From: Methylacidiphilum sp.
GTDB lineage: Bacteria; Verrucomicrobiota; Verrucomicrobiia; CAIQCK01
Length of the DNA: 10,441 bases
NCBI GenBank assembly: GCA_020718125.1
Contig: DYDC01000072.1
Location: 1-10,441, forward strand
Reading direction: 5' to 3'
Both the position numbers and the translations under genes were made by a program. Below, piece after piece: positions 1-5,898 of the stretch (its first letter is position 1; every line of letters starts with the position of its first letter). The notes under the pieces were generated by a model. It did no database searches. It was given only the letters and a program-made list of their open reading frames with translations, and had not been told where the DNA came from.

Positions 1-183
1 GAAGCGGTAGCGCATGGTGAACATTGCGGATTCAGACACGCAAATCCACGAAAACATTCAACGGCAAGCAAAACATTCGCGCTGACTCATCATCACCAAA
101 CCCCCATGCCAGCGCACTCGTCCCGCGTTTAACGCCAGCCACTAAGGAGCGACAAATAACTGTCCAGTTACTTGGCGGGAGGC

Positions 184-2337
184 CTAGAACCTCGCGCGGG
201 CGGTGACGACGACATTGCGGCCGGGTTCGTTCAGGCCGGAGCCGTGGATGCGGTAATCCTCGTCGCTGAGGTTTTCCACGGCGGCGGTCAGGGAGATGTC
301 ACGGGTGATGTTCCAGCCGGCGCGGAGGGTGCCGACGGCGTAGCCGGGTGTGCCACGGGGCGGGATGCGCTGGGTATCGCGCTTGTCTTCGGTGCTGAAG
401 TCGTCCTGCTCATTGGCCAGGGTGGCGAGGCCTTCGACCCAGAGCTTGCGGTTGGGATGCTCCCAACGCAGGCAGAACTGGCTGGTGATGGGCATCAGCC
501 GGCTGATCGGCTCGGCTTGTGTGAAGGAAGCGGAGAAGGGGTATTGATCCACTTTGCCTTTCATCCACGTGACCCATCCGGACGCGGTCCACTGCGGATG
601 GAACTGATAGCTGGCGCTCAACTCAACGCCGTGGAGATGGCCGTCGCCTGCGTTCTTCTTGGTGACCTCCATGTTTGTCCCGATCATGGCGCCGGTTGGC
701 GCGCGGACGATCATGCCGCTGATATCGGTGTAGAAGTAGGCGGCCTGCGCCGAGACGTTGCGATATTGGGTCTTCACGCCGAATTCATAGGAGACAAACT
801 CCTCCGGCTCGAGATTCGGCGCGGCGGTCTCAAGTTCGCCGCTGCGGGCGATGTCCAGGCGGGTGAGGTCCGAGAGGTTGGGCGCGCGGAAGCTCTGCGA
901 GGCGCTGGTGAACAGGCGCCAATGGTCCTCGTCGTCGGCGCGGAAGAGCAACCGGCCGCTGCCGACGCCCGAATCCCAGGAGTCGGAGATCGAGGTGCGC
1001 ATCGAGGTGCGCGGGTCGCGGACGGCTTGCGCGTCAACGGCGGCGTGGGTGTGGCGCGCGGCGAGGATCAGGTTGAACCGGTCGCCGAGAGGGATGTCGT
1101 CCTGCACGAAGAAGCCAACGAGGTCATAGGTGGCGTCATCGGCGACGGGGCCTTGGATGGCGACGGAGGTGAGGATGCCGGCGGCGTTGTAGGTGCGGCC
1201 GTAGGAGTCCACGTCGTCGTGATAGTAGTCGGTGCCATAGGTCCAGCGGCCGAACGGGCTGGGGCTTTCGATCTGGAAGGACGCGCCGAAGGTGTCCACG
1301 TCAACGACTTGGTTCTCTCGCGCGCGGTTGCCGCGGGCGCGGTGGAGAAGCTCGTCTTGTTCCTGGAACGAAATGCTCGCGTGGATGGCTTCCACGGCGC
1401 AGTCCTGATGGGTCGAATGAAACTGGAGATAGGTCAGTTCGCGGGATTGGTCGTAGATGAGTTTGCGGTCGTCGCCGACGGTCGTGTCGTGAAAGCTCTC
1501 GCTGTAAGGCGTGCGGTGCGATCGCCAGATGTTGTTCTGACTGACGCGCTGGCGGGCGAGCACGAGTTTGGTTTCCGACGTGAACAAATACTCGGCCTTG
1601 AAGTCGCCATCCCACTCGTCGTAGTCCGTCTTGCGCTGGACGCCGGTCTCGCGGCCGGCCCGCAGGTCGCCGAAGCTCTTCAACGACGCGCCGAGCATGA
1701 AGCCGAACTCGCGGTCGAGGCTGCCACTGACCTGCGCCCGGCCGATCTGCGAGTCCTCCGCGCTGGAGAAGCGGTAGTAGGCTTCGCGATCCCAGAGGAA
1801 ACCCTTGCCGTAACGGTCGCGGGAGCGGGTGATGGCGTTGACGGTGCCGCCGACCGCATCGCTGCCGTAAAGGACCGCGCCGGCGCCCTTGACGACCTCC
1901 AGCCGCTCGATGTTGAGCGGGTCCACGGTGTTCCAATATTGGTTGGGGCCTTCGCGGAAGGCGGAGTTGTTCACGCGGATGCCGTCCACCATCAGCAGTG
2001 TGCGGAAGCCGGTGAAGCCGCGGATGTAGGGCGATCCCTGGCCGTGGGCGGTTTTCTGGACCATGACAGCGGGCGTTTCCTTTAATGCATCGGGCAGCGT
2101 GCGCGCCCGCTCTCGCAACTGGATGTCGGCGGCGGTGAGCGTCTGGACGGTGGCTGGCGTGTCGAAGGCGGTCTTTTCGGAGCGCGTGGCGGTCACGACC
2201 TGTTCGCCCAGACGCAGCGGCGTTGATACGAAGTTGGTCGCGGATTGAACCGAGGCTGGCGTTGTGTCATCGGCATGGGCGAGGGCAAAGGCCAGCAATA
2301 CGGACAGGCGCGCTGCAATGGTCCTATGGGTCAGCAT
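184..2337 (-). CDS. TonB-dependent outer-membrane receptor
   Basis: Outer-membrane beta-barrel receptor of 717 residues, a usual family length, that would import a scarce ligand using energy from TonB/ExbBD. A signal peptide covers about residues 1-22 (cleavage after AHA). A TonB-box-like EQVVTATR lies at 45-52. The plug domain runs about 53-170, with SPYIRGFTGFRTLLMVDGIR, IERLEVVKGAGAVLYGSDAV and GGTVNAITR. The rest is barrel, including SFRAPNLSDL followed by NLEPEE, and a typical C-terminal strand ENLSDEDYR...NEPGRN ending in RARF, where the terminal Phe is the expected Bam signal. The ATG is preceded by AAGG about 8 nt upstream and the signal peptide supports this start. FRAP and NLEPE motifs occur in haem receptors but also widely elsewhere, so the ligand (siderophore, haem, cobalamin, saccharide) cannot be named. 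Its only same-strand companion upstream is an ECF-sigma-like remnant. The family assignment is secure and the substrate is unknown. Confidence 0.95.
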   Translation of the reverse strand: MLTHRTIAARLSVLLAFALAHADDTTPASVQSATNFVSTPLRLGEQVVTATRSEKTAFDTPATVQTLTAADIQLRERARTLPDALKETPAVMVQKTAHGQGSPYIRGFTGFRTLLMVDGIRVNNSAFREGPNQYWNTVDPLNIERLEVVKGAGAVLYGSDAVGGTVNAITRSRDRYGKGFLWDREAYYRFSSAEDSQIGRAQVSGSLDREFGFMLGASLKSFGDLRAGRETGVQRKTDYDEWDGDFKAEYLFTSETKLVLARQRVSQNNIWRSHRTPYSESFHDTTVGDDRKLIYDQSRELTYLQFHSTHQDCAVEAIHASISFQEQDELLHRARGNRARENQVVDVDTFGASFQIESPSPFGRWTYGTDYYHDDVDSYGRTYNAAGILTSVAIQGPVADDATYDLVGFFVQDDIPLGDRFNLILAARHTHAAVDAQAVRDPRTSMRTSISDSWDSGVGSGRLLFRADDEDHWRLFTSASQSFRAPNLSDLTRLDIARSGELETAAPNLEPEEFVSYEFGVKTQYRNVSAQAAYFYTDISGMIVRAPTGAMIGTNMEVTKKNAGDGHLHGVELSASYQFHPQWTASGWVTWMKGKVDQYPFSASFTQAEPISRLMPITSQFCLRWEHPNRKLWVEGLATLANEQDDFSTEDKRDTQRIPPRGTPGYAVGTLRAGWNITRDISLTAAVENLSDEDYRIHGSGLNEPGRNVVVTARARF

Positions 2338-2344
2338 GGTGTCG

Positions 2345-2410
2345 CCTTGGAACGGATGGGTTCCAGGCTGTTACCTGATTAGTTGCGGGCGACGCCAAAA
2401 AGTTGCCCGT
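2345..2410 (-). promoter_or_regulatory. Two hairpins in the receptor leader
   Basis: The leader of the receptor gene, read on the minus strand, holds two inverted repeats. The distal one pairs 2385-2393 with 2402-2410 (9 bp including two G-U pairs, A/T-rich 8-nt loop). The proximal one pairs TGGAAC at 2348-2353 with GTTCCA at 2360-2365, extendable by CCT/AGG with a bulge. The proximal stem includes the AAGG that is the only SD candidate for the receptor start, so it could mask the ribosome site. I looked for cobalamin-riboswitch landmarks and found none, so no known riboswitch class is claimed. A regulatory role is inference. Confidence 0.3.
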
Positions 2411-2430
2411 CAGGGGGACTATTTTTCCTT

Positions 2431-2538
2431 TCAACCGTAGAGCGCTTGCCGGTGGCTGTCGTAGAGCAGGCCCAGCGCCTCCACCTTGCCTTGCTGGCAA
2501 TCGTAGGGCGTTTGTGGGTCTAGCTCATGGATACTCAT
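2431..2538 (-). pseudogene. Probable remnant of an ECF sigma factor N-terminus
   Basis: A 35-residue frame begins MSIHELDPQTPYDCQQGKVE and ends ALGLLYDSHRQALYG before TGA at 2433-2431. The stretch CQQG..EALGLLYD.....LYG matches the pattern at the start of ECF sigma factors (region 2.1: a CQQGD-like turn, then EAL..LYDRY...LYG). Nothing resembling regions 2.2-4 follows in any frame before the receptor gene. The frame is closed upstream by TAA at 2562-2560, and no SD precedes the ATG. I infer a truncated sigma gene. It lies just upstream of a TonB receptor, the position a FecI-like regulator might occupy. The alternatives are a short leader peptide or chance resemblance. Confidence 0.42.
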
Positions 2539-2591
2539 GAGGGCGCGGATGTATGGGCGTTAGACGTTGGGCGGGGCGGGTGAGGTGACGA

Positions 2592-3458
2592 TCAGCCCGT
2601 GGGAGGCGCGGCCGCGGGTTGTGCGGGCGGGACCGGAGTCTCCGGCACGACGGGCGCAAGCGTTGCGACGACGGCTGCCTCCGCGGCGAGTTGTCGTTTC
2701 AGGAACTCCTTCGCCAATGACCTGTAGGCCGTGGCGCCGGCGGAATGTTTGTCGTAGTGGATGATCGGCTTGCCGTAGCTCGGCGCTTCGCTGAGCCGGA
2801 CCGTGCGCGGGATGATGGTCTTGAAAACCTTTTCATGGAAATGCTTCCGCACCTCCTCCACCACCTGATGGGCCAGGTTGGTGCGGCTGTCGAACATCGT
2901 CATCACGATGCCATCCACGTCCAGCGCGGGATTGGCCCCGCTGCCGCGCAAATGCTCCACCAGCCTCAGGATCACCGTCAACCCTTCCAGCGCGTAGTAT
3001 TCGCACTGGAGCGGGATCACGATTCGATCCACGCCCACCAGCGCGTTCATCGTCAGGATGCCCAGCGACGGCGGGCAGTCCACAAATATGTAGTCATAGC
3101 TGCCGCTGGCGTGGATTGGCGCCACCGCGATCTGGAACCGCTGCAAGAAATTGTCCACGCGCGCCACGTCCACCTCCGCCGCCGCGAGATCTTCCTCGCT
3201 CGGCACGAGGTCCATGTTCGGATAAGGGGTCTGTTTAATCAGCGGCGTCAGCGGCTGGCCGTTGAGCAGCGCGTCATAGACACTGTGGCCTTCCAGCTTC
3301 TCCAGGCCCAGTCCACTTGTGCAGTTGGCCTGCGGGTCGAAATCAATCGCCAGCACCCGCTTGCCGGCTTCGGCCAGGCACGCGGCGAGGCTGATGACAG
3401 TCGTTGTCTTGCCAACGCCGCCCTTCTGGTTGGCGAAGGCGATGGATTTCGTGGCCAC
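2592..3458 (-). CDS. parA: ParA/Soj-family ATPase
   Basis: Cytoplasmic deviant-Walker ATPase of 288 residues; the family segregates chromosomes or plasmids, or positions large complexes on the nucleoid. The P-loop KGGVGKTT is at residues 12-19 with signature Lys12. The A' motif is DFDPQAN at 39-45, Walker B is IFVDCPPSLG at 124-133, and the C-terminal EAPSYGKPI is at 224-232. A Pro/Ala-rich tail of about 28 residues follows. I chose the GTG at 3458-3456 because it gives the canonical VATKSIAFANQKGG opening. The frame stays open upstream only because of a shadow over the TPR gene, and that extension is not family-like. No clear SD is visible. A TPR gene ends 65 nt upstream on the same strand. 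No parB lies downstream, where it normally would be, so it may be an orphan ParA or have its partner elsewhere. The family call is firm and the role in segregation is inferred. Confidence 0.9.
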   Translation of the reverse strand: MATKSIAFANQKGGVGKTTTVISLAACLAEAGKRVLAIDFDPQANCTSGLGLEKLEGHSVYDALLNGQPLTPLIKQTPYPNMDLVPSEEDLAAAEVDVARVDNFLQRFQIAVAPIHASGSYDYIFVDCPPSLGILTMNALVGVDRIVIPLQCEYYALEGLTVILRLVEHLRGSGANPALDVDGIVMTMFDSRTNLAHQVVEEVRKHFHEKVFKTIIPRTVRLSEAPSYGKPIIHYDKHSAGATAYRSLAKEFLKRQLAAEAAVVATLAPVVPETPVPPAQPAAAPPTG

Positions 3459-3523
3459 GCGCCGAGTTTTAGGGACGAAGGCTGAAAGTTCAAGCGGGAA
3501 GGCGAGCGTCGCGGGGGATAACG

Positions 3524-4027
3524 TCAGAACTCGCCCGCCAACTGCTGGAACTCCGGCAGCGCGCGGATGCTGTCGAAGTCGGTCTCTTTGCGCGCCAGCT
3601 TGCGGAAGCCCGCATCCTTCCTGACCGCCCTGGCCAGCAGCCGCAACGCCTCGGCATGAAGCCACTGCACGGCGCGATAGCAGGCCATGTTGAAGTTCGC
3701 CAGGCCGTGCGCCGGATCGAGCTTGAGCGCGTGCTGTAGTGACGTCACCGCCGCCTCCAGCGATGTCGTGCGCCGTTCGCAGTAGGCCAGATGAATCCAC
3801 CCGTCCACGCTTCGTGGGTTGACGTTGAGCAGCTCCCGGAAACACGCCTCCGCCTCGGCGTAGCGTTTCATTGTCATTAGCACCGACGACTTGGCCCGCA
3901 AGCAAGGCTCCGTGCCGGGCGCCTCCGCGAGCGCGGCCTCGGCCTCGGCCAGCGCGTCGTCGTTCATGCCGAGCGCCAAGTAGCCCTCGATGGCTTCGAG
4001 ATGTTTCACGATCCGCAGCTTGTCCAC
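3524..4027 (-). CDS. Small tetratricopeptide-repeat (TPR) protein
   Basis: A soluble helical repeat protein of 167 residues with no signal peptide or membrane segment, so likely a cytoplasmic protein-protein adaptor. Three to four degenerate TPR units of about 34 residues are visible. Unit 1 (about 8-41) contains YLALGMNDDALAEAEAAL. Unit 2 (42-75) contains YAEAEACFRELLNVNPRS. Unit 3 (76-109) contains SLEAAVTSLQHALKLDPAH. Unit 4 (110-140) contains AEALRLLARAVRK. The end, KETDFDSIRALPEFQQL, is a common closing module of TPR proteins. The start is GTG; an in-frame TGA not far upstream limits the N-terminus, and no strong SD is visible. It precedes parA by 65 nt on the same strand, suggesting co-transcription, but a functional link is not proved by the sequence. 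Confidence 0.82.
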   Translation of the reverse strand: MDKLRIVKHLEAIEGYLALGMNDDALAEAEAALAEAPGTEPCLRAKSSVLMTMKRYAEAEACFRELLNVNPRSVDGWIHLAYCERRTTSLEAAVTSLQHALKLDPAHGLANFNMACYRAVQWLHAEALRLLARAVRKDAGFRKLARKETDFDSIRALPEFQQLAGEF

Positions 4028-4089
4028 GCCGCCAGTGTGGGGAAAACGGGGCCGAGTTCAACTCTGCATAGCTGGGAAGGACGCCGCTT

Positions 4090-4114
4090 GGGTTCAGAAT
4101 GAGGGTTCAGAATG
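4090..4114. repeat. 12-bp direct repeat upstream of the toxin-antitoxin genes
   Basis: GGGTTCAGAATG occurs twice, at 4090-4101 and 4103-4114, separated by one base (13-bp period). It lies between the divergent TPR gene and the antitoxin gene, about 60 nt before the antitoxin ATG. A weak -35-like TTGAAC follows at 4119-4124. Tandem sites at this position are what an autoregulated toxin-antitoxin promoter would have, so it may be an operator. The alternative is a simple local duplication. Confidence 0.4.
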
Positions 4115-4175
4115 CGGCTTGAACAACGTGCGCGGTTGTCGCAGGATGGTCATGGTAGAAGCAACGGAGAATCCG

Positions 4176-4385
4176 ATGACTACAGCGGCGATAAACGAAA
4201 CCAAACTGAAACGGTTGCTCAAGAGCGCCATTGTCGAGGTTTTCGAAGAACGGCAGGATTTGGTGCGCGATGCCGTGGCCGGGGCGATGGAGGATGGCGG
4301 ACTGCGCCGGGCCATTCGGGAGGGGATGCGAACGCCGGCGGTCAGCCGCGCGAGTGTGTTTCAGCTTCTTAAGCGCGCCAAGTGA
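4176..4385 (+). CDS. Antitoxin of a RelE/ParE-type module
   Basis: A small charged, helical protein of 69 residues (MTTAAINETKLKRLLKSAIV ... VFQLLKRAK) that would bind and neutralise the toxin encoded immediately downstream. The body EVFEERQDLVRDAVAGAMED followed by RRAIREGMRTPAVSR resembles the small antitoxins commonly paired with RelE/ParE toxins, with an acidic helix, an AI.EG segment, then a TP.VSR segment near the C-terminus. I chose the ATG at 4176 because GGAGA sits 5 nt before it. ATGs at 4152 (with AGGA upstream) and 4146 are alternatives that add 8 or 10 residues. The stop overlaps the toxin GTG by 4 nt, implying translational coupling. No recognisable DNA-binding fold is visible. 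The role rests largely on context. Confidence 0.75.
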   Translation: MTTAAINETKLKRLLKSAIVEVFEERQDLVRDAVAGAMEDGGLRRAIREGMRTPAVSRASVFQLLKRAK

Positions 4386-4648
4386 ACACGGCGTTTAGAG
4401 AAAGCTTCGTCAGGGATTTGCGCCGCATCACAGATCAACGCATTTTGGCGCGCGTGCAGGCGGTGATCGAGGCTGTGGAGGCAGCGGACAGTCTCAGCGA
4501 AGTCTCACACCTCAAGAAGCTGCGGAGCGGCGGGGATTGTTACCGCGTGCGTATCGGCGACTATCGTATCGGATTGGTCTCTCGCGGGGAACTGGCGACG
4601 TTCGTCCGGTGCTTGCACCGGAAGGAGATCTATCGGTTTTTTCCGTAG
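4382..4648 (+). CDS. RelE/ParE-family toxin
   Basis: Cytoplasmic toxin of 88 residues. RelE members cleave mRNA in the ribosomal A site, while ParE members poison gyrase. The sequence shows the compact family fold: an N-terminal helical hairpin (SFVRDLRRITDQRILARVQ), then LKKLRSGGDCYRVRIGDYRI (45-63), and the C-terminal HRKEIYRFFP (79-88). The basic set K45, K46, R55, R57, R62 and R80 fits an RNase-type RelE, but the exact target cannot be decided from sequence. It starts with GTG inside the antitoxin stop (GTGA overlap). Family length is normal, so it looks intact. A foldback repeat starts about 50 nt downstream. Confidence 0.9.
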   Translation: MNTAFRESFVRDLRRITDQRILARVQAVIEAVEAADSLSEVSHLKKLRSGGDCYRVRIGDYRIGLVSRGELATFVRCLHRKEIYRFFP

Positions 4649-4695
4649 GGGACCGCCGACGCATGGCGACTGATAGCTGGCGGAACACTTGCGCA

Positions 4696-4965
4696 TCCCG
4701 CTACGGGCGCAACTTGACACACGCACCACGATCAAGTCCCGGAGGGACGGACGAGAATAGCCCGGCACTTTAGCGCCGGGAACGCCGCCCGTGATGGCAG
4801 AGTCCCGTAGGGACGACAGAAGGCCGCGTTGCACGAGTCGGATTCCGCCGCCCCTGACGGGGCTTGCCCCTTGTTGCCAGCCCACCCAGCGTTGAAACGC
4901 CGGGCTATTCTCGACCGTCCCTTTCGGGACTTGGCGTGGGTGTCAAGTTGCGCCCTCCCGCTACG
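4696..4965. repeat. Foldback (long inverted repeat) element, MITE/REP-like
   Basis: A non-coding element of about 270 bp filling most of the 365-nt gap between the toxin and pyrK. The outer arms match perfectly over 16 nt: GGGCGCAACTTGACAC at 4705-4720 against its reverse complement at 4940-4955. The inner arms match over 15 nt: CGAGAATAGCCCGGC at 4752-4766 against 4899-4913. Between these, both arms carry a small GTCCC...GGGAC hairpin (4736-4748 and 4917-4930). A third GTCCC...GGGAC copy is at 4802-4814, and CCCC/GGGG stems lie at 4851-4870. TCCCGCTACG also appears as a direct repeat just outside both arms (4696-4705 and 4956-4965). There is no transposase. I recall similar GTCCC-GGAGGGAC / GAATAGCCCGG sequences dispersed in PVC genomes, so I infer a non-autonomous repeat family. 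Confidence 0.75.
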
Positions 4966-5001
4966 CAGTGGCGTCCACAGAGTTGACACGCCGCGCAGCG
5001 G
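4958..5001. repeat. Second hairpin module abutting the pyrK start
   Basis: CCGCTACGC (4958-4966) pairs with GCGCAGCGG (4993-5001) with one mismatch, and GGCGT (4970-4974) pairs perfectly with ACGCC (4988-4992). A 3-nt bulge separates the two stems and the loop is 4975-4987. It overlaps the right end of the foldback element and ends 12 nt before the pyrK ATG. It contains TTGACA (4983-4988), which could be a -35 box, although the matching -10 region (CATGCT, 5006-5011) is weak. It looks like another module of the same dispersed repeat. Confidence 0.6.
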
Positions 5002-5013
5002 TGACCATGCTGA

Positions 5014-5805
5014 ATGACGATGCTTGAGCGCACCGTCCAGATCGTCTCGAACGAACGCGACACCGACCAGTATTTCCGGCTGGTGATGCGCGCGCCGGAG
5101 CTGGCGATGGCGGCGCAGCCGGGGCAGTTCGTGCATCTGCGGGTGATGGCGATGAAGGACGCGCTGTTGCGGCGGCCGTTCAGCATCTATCAGGCGCGCG
5201 GGGAGAATCTCTCGGTCCTTTACAAGACGGTGGGGAAGGGGACGGACGTGCTGGCGCGGATGGGGCCGGGCGAGGAGTTGAGCCTGATCGGGCCGCTGGG
5301 GCATGGGTTCACGGTGCCGAAGGCCGGCGGGGAGACGCCGTTGCTGGTGGCGGGCGGCTATGGCATGGCGGCGATGTATATGCTGGCGGAGCGGTCGCCA
5401 CAGAAGGGCGTCGTGTTCGTCGGCGGCCGGCGGCGGGTGGACATCCTGTGCGAGGACGAATTCCGCAAGCTCGGCTGGGACGTGCGGGTGACGACGGAGG
5501 ACGGCAGCTATGGCGAGAAAGGCATCGTCACGCAGCCGTTGATCGCGGAACTGCGGCGCGGCGCGGCGGGCCGGAAGCTGTTCGCGTGCGGGCCGACGGC
5601 GATGTTGAAGGCAGTGGCCAAGATCGCGGAAGAGTTCAAGGTGCCGGCGGAGCTTTCGATGGATGAGCACATGTGCTGCGGCGTGGGCGTCTGCCTGACA
5701 TGCGTCATACCCGTGAAGACAGCGGACGGTTGGGAATACCAGCGCACGTGCACGGAAGGGCCGGTGTTTGATTCGCGTGAGGTGCTTTGGGAGGTGCCGA
5801 AGTGA
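5014..5805 (+). CDS. pyrK: Dihydroorotate dehydrogenase B, electron-transfer subunit
   Basis: Iron-sulfur flavoprotein of 263 residues that passes electrons from the FMN of PyrD through a 2Fe-2S cluster and FAD to NAD+, in the fourth step of de novo pyrimidine synthesis; cytoplasmic heterotetramer with PyrD. The FAD-binding RPFSIY is at 54-59 and GKGTDVL at 74-80. The NAD-domain LVAGGYGMA is at 111-119 and CGPTAMLKA at 192-200. The cluster ligands are C222, C227, C230 (CGVGVCLTC) and C246 (RTCTEGPVFD). Length is typical. The ATG at 5014 has GGTGA 9 nt upstream. The ATG at 5020 (MLERTVQ) is a possible alternative, because a TTGACA box would place transcription start near there. pyrD follows after 93 nt. 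The upstream region is entirely repeat sequence, so its promoter may lie in the repeat. Confidence 0.94.
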   Translation: MTMLERTVQIVSNERDTDQYFRLVMRAPELAMAAQPGQFVHLRVMAMKDALLRRPFSIYQARGENLSVLYKTVGKGTDVLARMGPGEELSLIGPLGHGFTVPKAGGETPLLVAGGYGMAAMYMLAERSPQKGVVFVGGRRRVDILCEDEFRKLGWDVRVTTEDGSYGEKGIVTQPLIAELRRGAAGRKLFACGPTAMLKAVAKIAEEFKVPAELSMDEHMCCGVGVCLTCVIPVKTADGWEYQRTCTEGPVFDSREVLWEVPK

Positions 5806-5809
5806 AAAC

Positions 5810-5891
5810 AAGGCCGAAGGCCGAAACAACTGCGGAACCTTGGAGTCGAGTGGACAGTCGGCAGGATTTCCGCCTTCGACCTTCGGGCCTT
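5810..5891. repeat. Imperfect inverted repeat between pyrK and pyrD
   Basis: AAGGCCGAAGGCCGAA (5810-5825) is mirrored by TTCGACCTTCGGGCCTT (5875-5891), with one bulged base and one mismatch, enclosing about 50 nt. It occupies almost the whole pyrK-pyrD spacer and ends 7 nt before the pyrD ATG. The bases immediately before the ATG are pyrimidine-rich (TTTCCCCTC), so no SD is present. It may be a short dispersed palindromic repeat or an intra-operon RNA structure affecting pyrD translation or mRNA stability. Confidence 0.55.
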
Positions 5892-5898
5892 TCCCCTC

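Noticed and set aside
1..14. Possible minus-strand gene start (ATG then RYRF) running off the left edge
   Set aside because: Only five codons are visible and there is no SD. It may be real but cannot be supported.
15..183. Spacer left of the receptor, including the short inverted repeat TAACTG-TC-CAGTTA (157-170)
   Set aside because: The loop is too short for the full stem, the stem is A/T-rich and no T-run follows, so I do not call a terminator. Nothing else is visible here.
172..2085. Long plus-strand open frame of 637 codons
   Set aside because: It lies wholly antisense to the receptor gene. Its Gly/Ala/Val-rich composition shows no family motif, whereas the minus-strand frame has a complete TonB-receptor layout.
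2338..2460. Cobalamin riboswitch ahead of the TonB receptor
   Set aside because: The conserved B12-box and core landmarks are absent; only generic hairpins are seen.
3459..4061. N-terminal extension of the parA frame to 489 residues
   Set aside because: The added part overlaps the TPR gene in another frame and is low-complexity Arg/Gly/Ala. The ParA homology begins at the GTG at 3458.
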